Assembly: GCA_018697195.1 (NCBI GenBank)
Contig: CM031858.1
Coordinates: forward strand, 127,605,133-127,669,132
Direction of reading: 5' to 3'
DNA from: Certhia americana
Taxonomy: Eukaryota > Chordata > Aves > Passeriformes > Certhiidae
Length of the DNA stretch: 64,000 nt
The notes under the pieces were generated by a model. The model worked only from the letters and a program-made list of their open reading frames with translations. It was not told the DNA's origin and ran no database searches. Position 1 is the stretch's first letter, and each line of letters begins with the position of its first letter. Shown one piece after another: positions 61,428-64,000 of this stretch. The position numbers were made by a program, and so were the translations under genes.

Positions 61428-62459
61428 AACTACCCAGTCCCTGCAGCTACAAACTACTTGCATCTAAGTTCTAGAATCAAACAGGTGTCTCCTGCTGTAG
61501 TGATGCACAAGGTCAGCCAGTTAGCTCCTGTTAAACAGTTTAAAAGTGTTATGCAAATTGTGTAATGTTAACAGTCATCATATAATGAAAAACAGTGTTT
61601 GTCAGCAGCTAGAAGTACTTTGACCTTTTGAAGTGGAAGGTTTTAACAGGAGCAGAAATAGCAGCAAATACAATTTTGACAACAATCAAAACTGAAAAGG
61701 GGTATGAAGTAAGCAGTGTGGCTAGTGTTAGACAGATTTCATGTTAAACTTTTGGAAAGCTTCTTGAAGACTTGGCTACTGTATAAAATGAAAATATTCT
61801 GTTTCTTCTTTAACTGTGAATTTCTCATTCTTGTTTCAAAAAGAAAAAAAGTGAACCTAAGAGCTCAAAAAGAAGACAACCAAAAGTATTCTAAAAACCT
61901 TTTTTTTATGACTTTCAAACAAATATGGTTGATTACGTGGGCATTATTTACAATTTTCAGCATTGAATTAAATGTTGTTGGAAAAAAGAGACTTTCACAT
62001 GTGGTTACTGAAAACATAAATGACAAAAAAGCAATAAAGCAGAAAACTGTATTGATGCAATATAGCCCACATTCTCAGTCTTATACAATAGCCATAGGGT
62101 TCTTAAGGTAGATTCACTAATGCAGAAGAATAAACATTACAGGCAATGGCTGTCAGTAGAGCTATCAGTCTCTCTGAGTGAAGAAATTACTGTTAGACAG
62201 AGTATAGAACAAGGAAGGAATCCAATCCAGTATTGCTGATGAGTAAATTTACACTGATGCCTTAAGTTTTAGCTTTTATATTTTTTAGATTCTGTGCTGT
62301 TTCAGTGAGTAGGTTTAGGTTTCATATTCAGTGCTACTAAGCTCGCTTCACAGAGCAGACAGACAAAACAATTCCTTCTCTAGTTTGATACCAAGGGCAA
62401 TTTTCAGGCCCAAGAACAAAAAAAACCAGTGAAGTGAGAAGAAAAAACAAGGAGGAAGG
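61428..62459. other. Unassigned AT-rich DNA, including a 131-codon frame of no known family
   Basis: No gene recognised. The plus-strand frame 61716-62111 (131 codons) is one of the longest frames in the window, but it is rich in K, F, I and N as expected from AT-rich DNA, has no domain or signal peptide I trust, and no splice or promoter context. Bases 62360-62459 may be part of the LTR region that follows. Confidence 0.5.
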
Positions 62460-62703
62460 AGCTTCATAACCTGAATCTATGGTTGGACAATTGACTCTAA
62501 TATGCTAATGGACCAGAACTTAGAAAAGTGTGAGACCTTGTGATCAGTTGTCCATTTTGTGACCATTTTGGGTGCATCTTGGGTGTGGTCTGGCTGGACT
62601 CTTGTGCAGCCCAGGAGTACCCATTGATGCCTTTTAATAAATACCTACTTTATCCTTTTGCTCTGGCTAGTCTCTGTTCCAGGTCAGCCTCCAGAAGGCA
62701 TCA
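62460..62703 (+). mobile_element. Solo LTR 3' part of an endogenous retrovirus
   Basis: The sequence at 62540-62703 follows an LTR pattern that I recognise from songbird genomic DNA. In order it shows 'TCTAATATGCTAATGGACCA' (62496), 'GTGAGACCTTGTGATCAG' (62529), 'GGTGCATCTTGGGTGTGG' (62570), 'CAGCCCAGGAGTACCCATTG' (62608), then an AATAAA polyadenylation signal at 62636-62641 and a short U5 'CTCTGGCTAGTCTCTGTTCC', ending AGAAGGCATCA at 62703 with the expected terminal CA. The 5' end is uncertain. The purine-rich stretch just before (about 62430-62460) could be a polypurine tract, which would make the left end lie near 62460, but no terminal TG/target duplication is clear. No retroviral ORF adjoins it. 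The frame 62540-62767 is a shadow. Class uncertain. Confidence 0.65.
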
Positions 62704-62960
62704 ATACATTGTAAACGCCCACATTAGTCAGATCCCATCTCAAGTTAACTTTTTCTTCTCTGCCTGACCCCACTACTGTTCGCTTCAAAAAGTGCTTCAA
62801 GAATACCACCCCTCCAATGACTTGACACATTCTTCTAACTACAAGATTCACCTTATGCCTAGATAGTGTAGCTCCACTTCTTTTTGTATTAATTTCATCC
62901 CTAATATATAGGTTAAGCCTATGGATTTTTACACCAGTATTTGTCTTAACTATTTAATAA
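62704..62960. other. Short spacer between LTR and CR1
   Basis: No recognisable feature other than AT-rich sequence. Confidence 0.5.
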
Positions 62961-62983
62961 ACATTTATATTAAATATAAATGT
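62961..62983. repeat. AT-rich hairpin, 10-bp arms, 3-nt loop
   Basis: ACATTTATAT (62961-62970) and ATATAAATGT (62974-62983) are exact reverse complements around TAA. Palindromes this AT-rich are expected fairly often by chance, so it carries little weight. It lies 13 bases before the CR1 junction at 62996. Confidence 0.85.
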
Positions 62984-62995
62984 ATTTATATAAAT

Positions 62996-63364
62996 TCCCA
63001 GCCTGGAGATGAGAAGGCTTCAGGGACCTCCTAGCAGCATCATGATACCTAACAGGGCCTACAAGAAATCCGGAGAGGGAATTTTGAGAAAAATATATAG
63101 TGACAGGACAAAAACTTTAAAATGAAAGACAGCAAGTTTAGACTACATGTCAAGAAGAAACTTTTTCACTATACCATTGGTGAGAGACTGGCACAAGTTG
63201 CTAAGAGAAGTGGATGTCCCATCCCTGAAATCTTCCAAGGCCAGGCTGGATGACTTTGAGTAGCTTGGTCTAGTGAAAGGTGTGCCTGTTCAAGGCAGGT
63301 GGGGCTAGAACTAGATAATCTTAAAAGTACACTCCAACCCAAATCATTCTGTGATTCTATGATA
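62996..63364 (+). mobile_element. CR1 LINE fragment with intact 3' tail
   Basis: A plus-strand, 5'-truncated CR1. Homology starts abruptly at 'CCAGCCTGGAGATGAGAAGG' (62998), passes 'GACCTCCTAGCAGC' and the 'GAGACTGGCACAAGTTGCTA' block (63184), 'CCATCCCTGAAATCTTCC' (63219) and 'TGAGTAGCTTGGTCTAGTGA' (63257), then the 3' UTR 'ACTCCAACCCAAATCATTCT' (63331) and two tail units ending GTGATTCTATGATA at about 63351-63364. ORF2 is broken by stops. The clear 5' break next to an AT-rich hairpin fits a truncated insertion site. The minus-strand frame 63169-63369 is a shadow. The well-kept tail suggests this is one of the younger CR1 copies here. Confidence 0.93.
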
Positions 63365-64000
63365 TACACACTTTCAATTAACTAAGTTAAAATGTTTAGT
63401 AGTTCAGTGCTTTTAAAATAGCTTGGAGTAAAACCTTGGATGTAATGAAATTAATGGCACAATCTCAACAATTCCATGTAGTCTCATCCAAGTTTCCCAA
63501 TGAAGACCAGATATTTTATTAGGCTAGTAAGTACATAAGTAAAGAAATAACAATTACAAAAGAGAAAATAAACTAAATATGGGTGGATTACCTTTTTTCT
63601 TCCTGTCTCTAGTTTGTTATTAAGAAGTTTCATCTACTGAAACATAAGTACGAGCTCCAAAAAAAAAGAAAGCATGGAGAAAAATTATATTCTCCATTTC
63701 TATGTAACTCTGAAGGCTCTTGACTTCTTTCAACAACTCTATGAATTCTTTGTTTTAAATTAAAACAGTAAACACTTCTTTTTATTAGTTACTTCACCAA
63801 ACACCATTACACAATTTTCAACTACAATTTTCAACTACATGTTTAGCTATTTTATTTCTAAAAAAGTTAAAAACATTTAAAGCCCTCAGACTGCAGGACA
63901 CCTAAAACTTAAAAGTTCCTTTTTCCTTTTCTAGCTATCATGATAAAGCTAACAGGCATGATGAATTTCTTTATTGTATTAATGGAGATGGGACATGAGA
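63365..64000. other. Unassigned AT-rich DNA to window end
   Basis: No gene or transposon recognised. Short A-runs near 63658. Confidence 0.5.

Noticed and set aside
61716..62111. 131-codon frame as a possible new gene
   Set aside because: Composition (K, F, I, N) is that of AT-rich random DNA; no promoter, splice or domain support.
1..64000. CRISPR arrays, rRNA, bacterial operons or phage
   Set aside because: No regular spacer-repeat array, no rRNA-like sequence and a clearly vertebrate repeat content.

Overview
The window looks like intergenic or deep intronic DNA from a bird, most likely a songbird (passerine). Three things point there. CR1-type LINE fragments are scattered on both strands, several with the diagnostic avian CR1 3' end (tail units like ATTCTGTG or ATTCTATG). 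One short SINE joins a tRNA-Ile-like head to a CR1-like tail, an arrangement described in zebra finch as TguSINE1. Three sequences resemble solo endogenous-retrovirus LTRs of the kind common in songbird genomes. The sequence is AT-rich throughout and has no CpG island.

I find no host protein-coding gene, tRNA, rRNA or CRISPR array. The open reading frames are all short (131 codons or fewer, apart from one of 159 codons that is a CR1 relic). They lack recognisable domains, splice context or codon structure, and many overlap on opposite strands. The window is best read as a gene-poor stretch. I cannot exclude small exons of a long-intron gene, because I cannot compare with other genomes.

Layout. 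1-18 kb: unassigned AT-rich DNA with one CR1 relic (about 1.17-1.52 kb), a 12-bp-arm inverted repeat at 5.5 kb, a 28-bp direct repeat at 9.9 kb and two small microsatellites near 14.4 and 15.0 kb. 18-26 kb: the densest LINE section, with a CR1 3' end at 18.4-19.0 kb, a very old and heavily mutated CR1/L3-like ORF2 relic on the minus strand at 22.9-24.4 kb, and a younger CR1 at 24.8-25.2 kb. 26-45 kb: mostly unassigned, with a CR1 split by an AT microsatellite at 32.6-33.1 kb and a solo LTR at 34.4-34.9 kb. 44-56 kb: two CR1 fragments, two strikingly perfect hairpin palindromes (46.6 and 51.06 kb), a GC-richer block at 52.9-53.3 kb that could be a cis-regulatory element, and the tRNA-Ile/CR1 SINE at 55.6 kb. 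57-64 kb: two more solo LTRs, AT-rich tandem repeats and a last CR1 at 63.0-63.4 kb.

Nothing here amounts to a new gene system. The observations most worth checking are the deeply eroded LINE relic, the SINE (a lineage marker), the candidate regulatory block and the perfect palindromes. Family names come from memory of consensus sequences and were not verified by a search.
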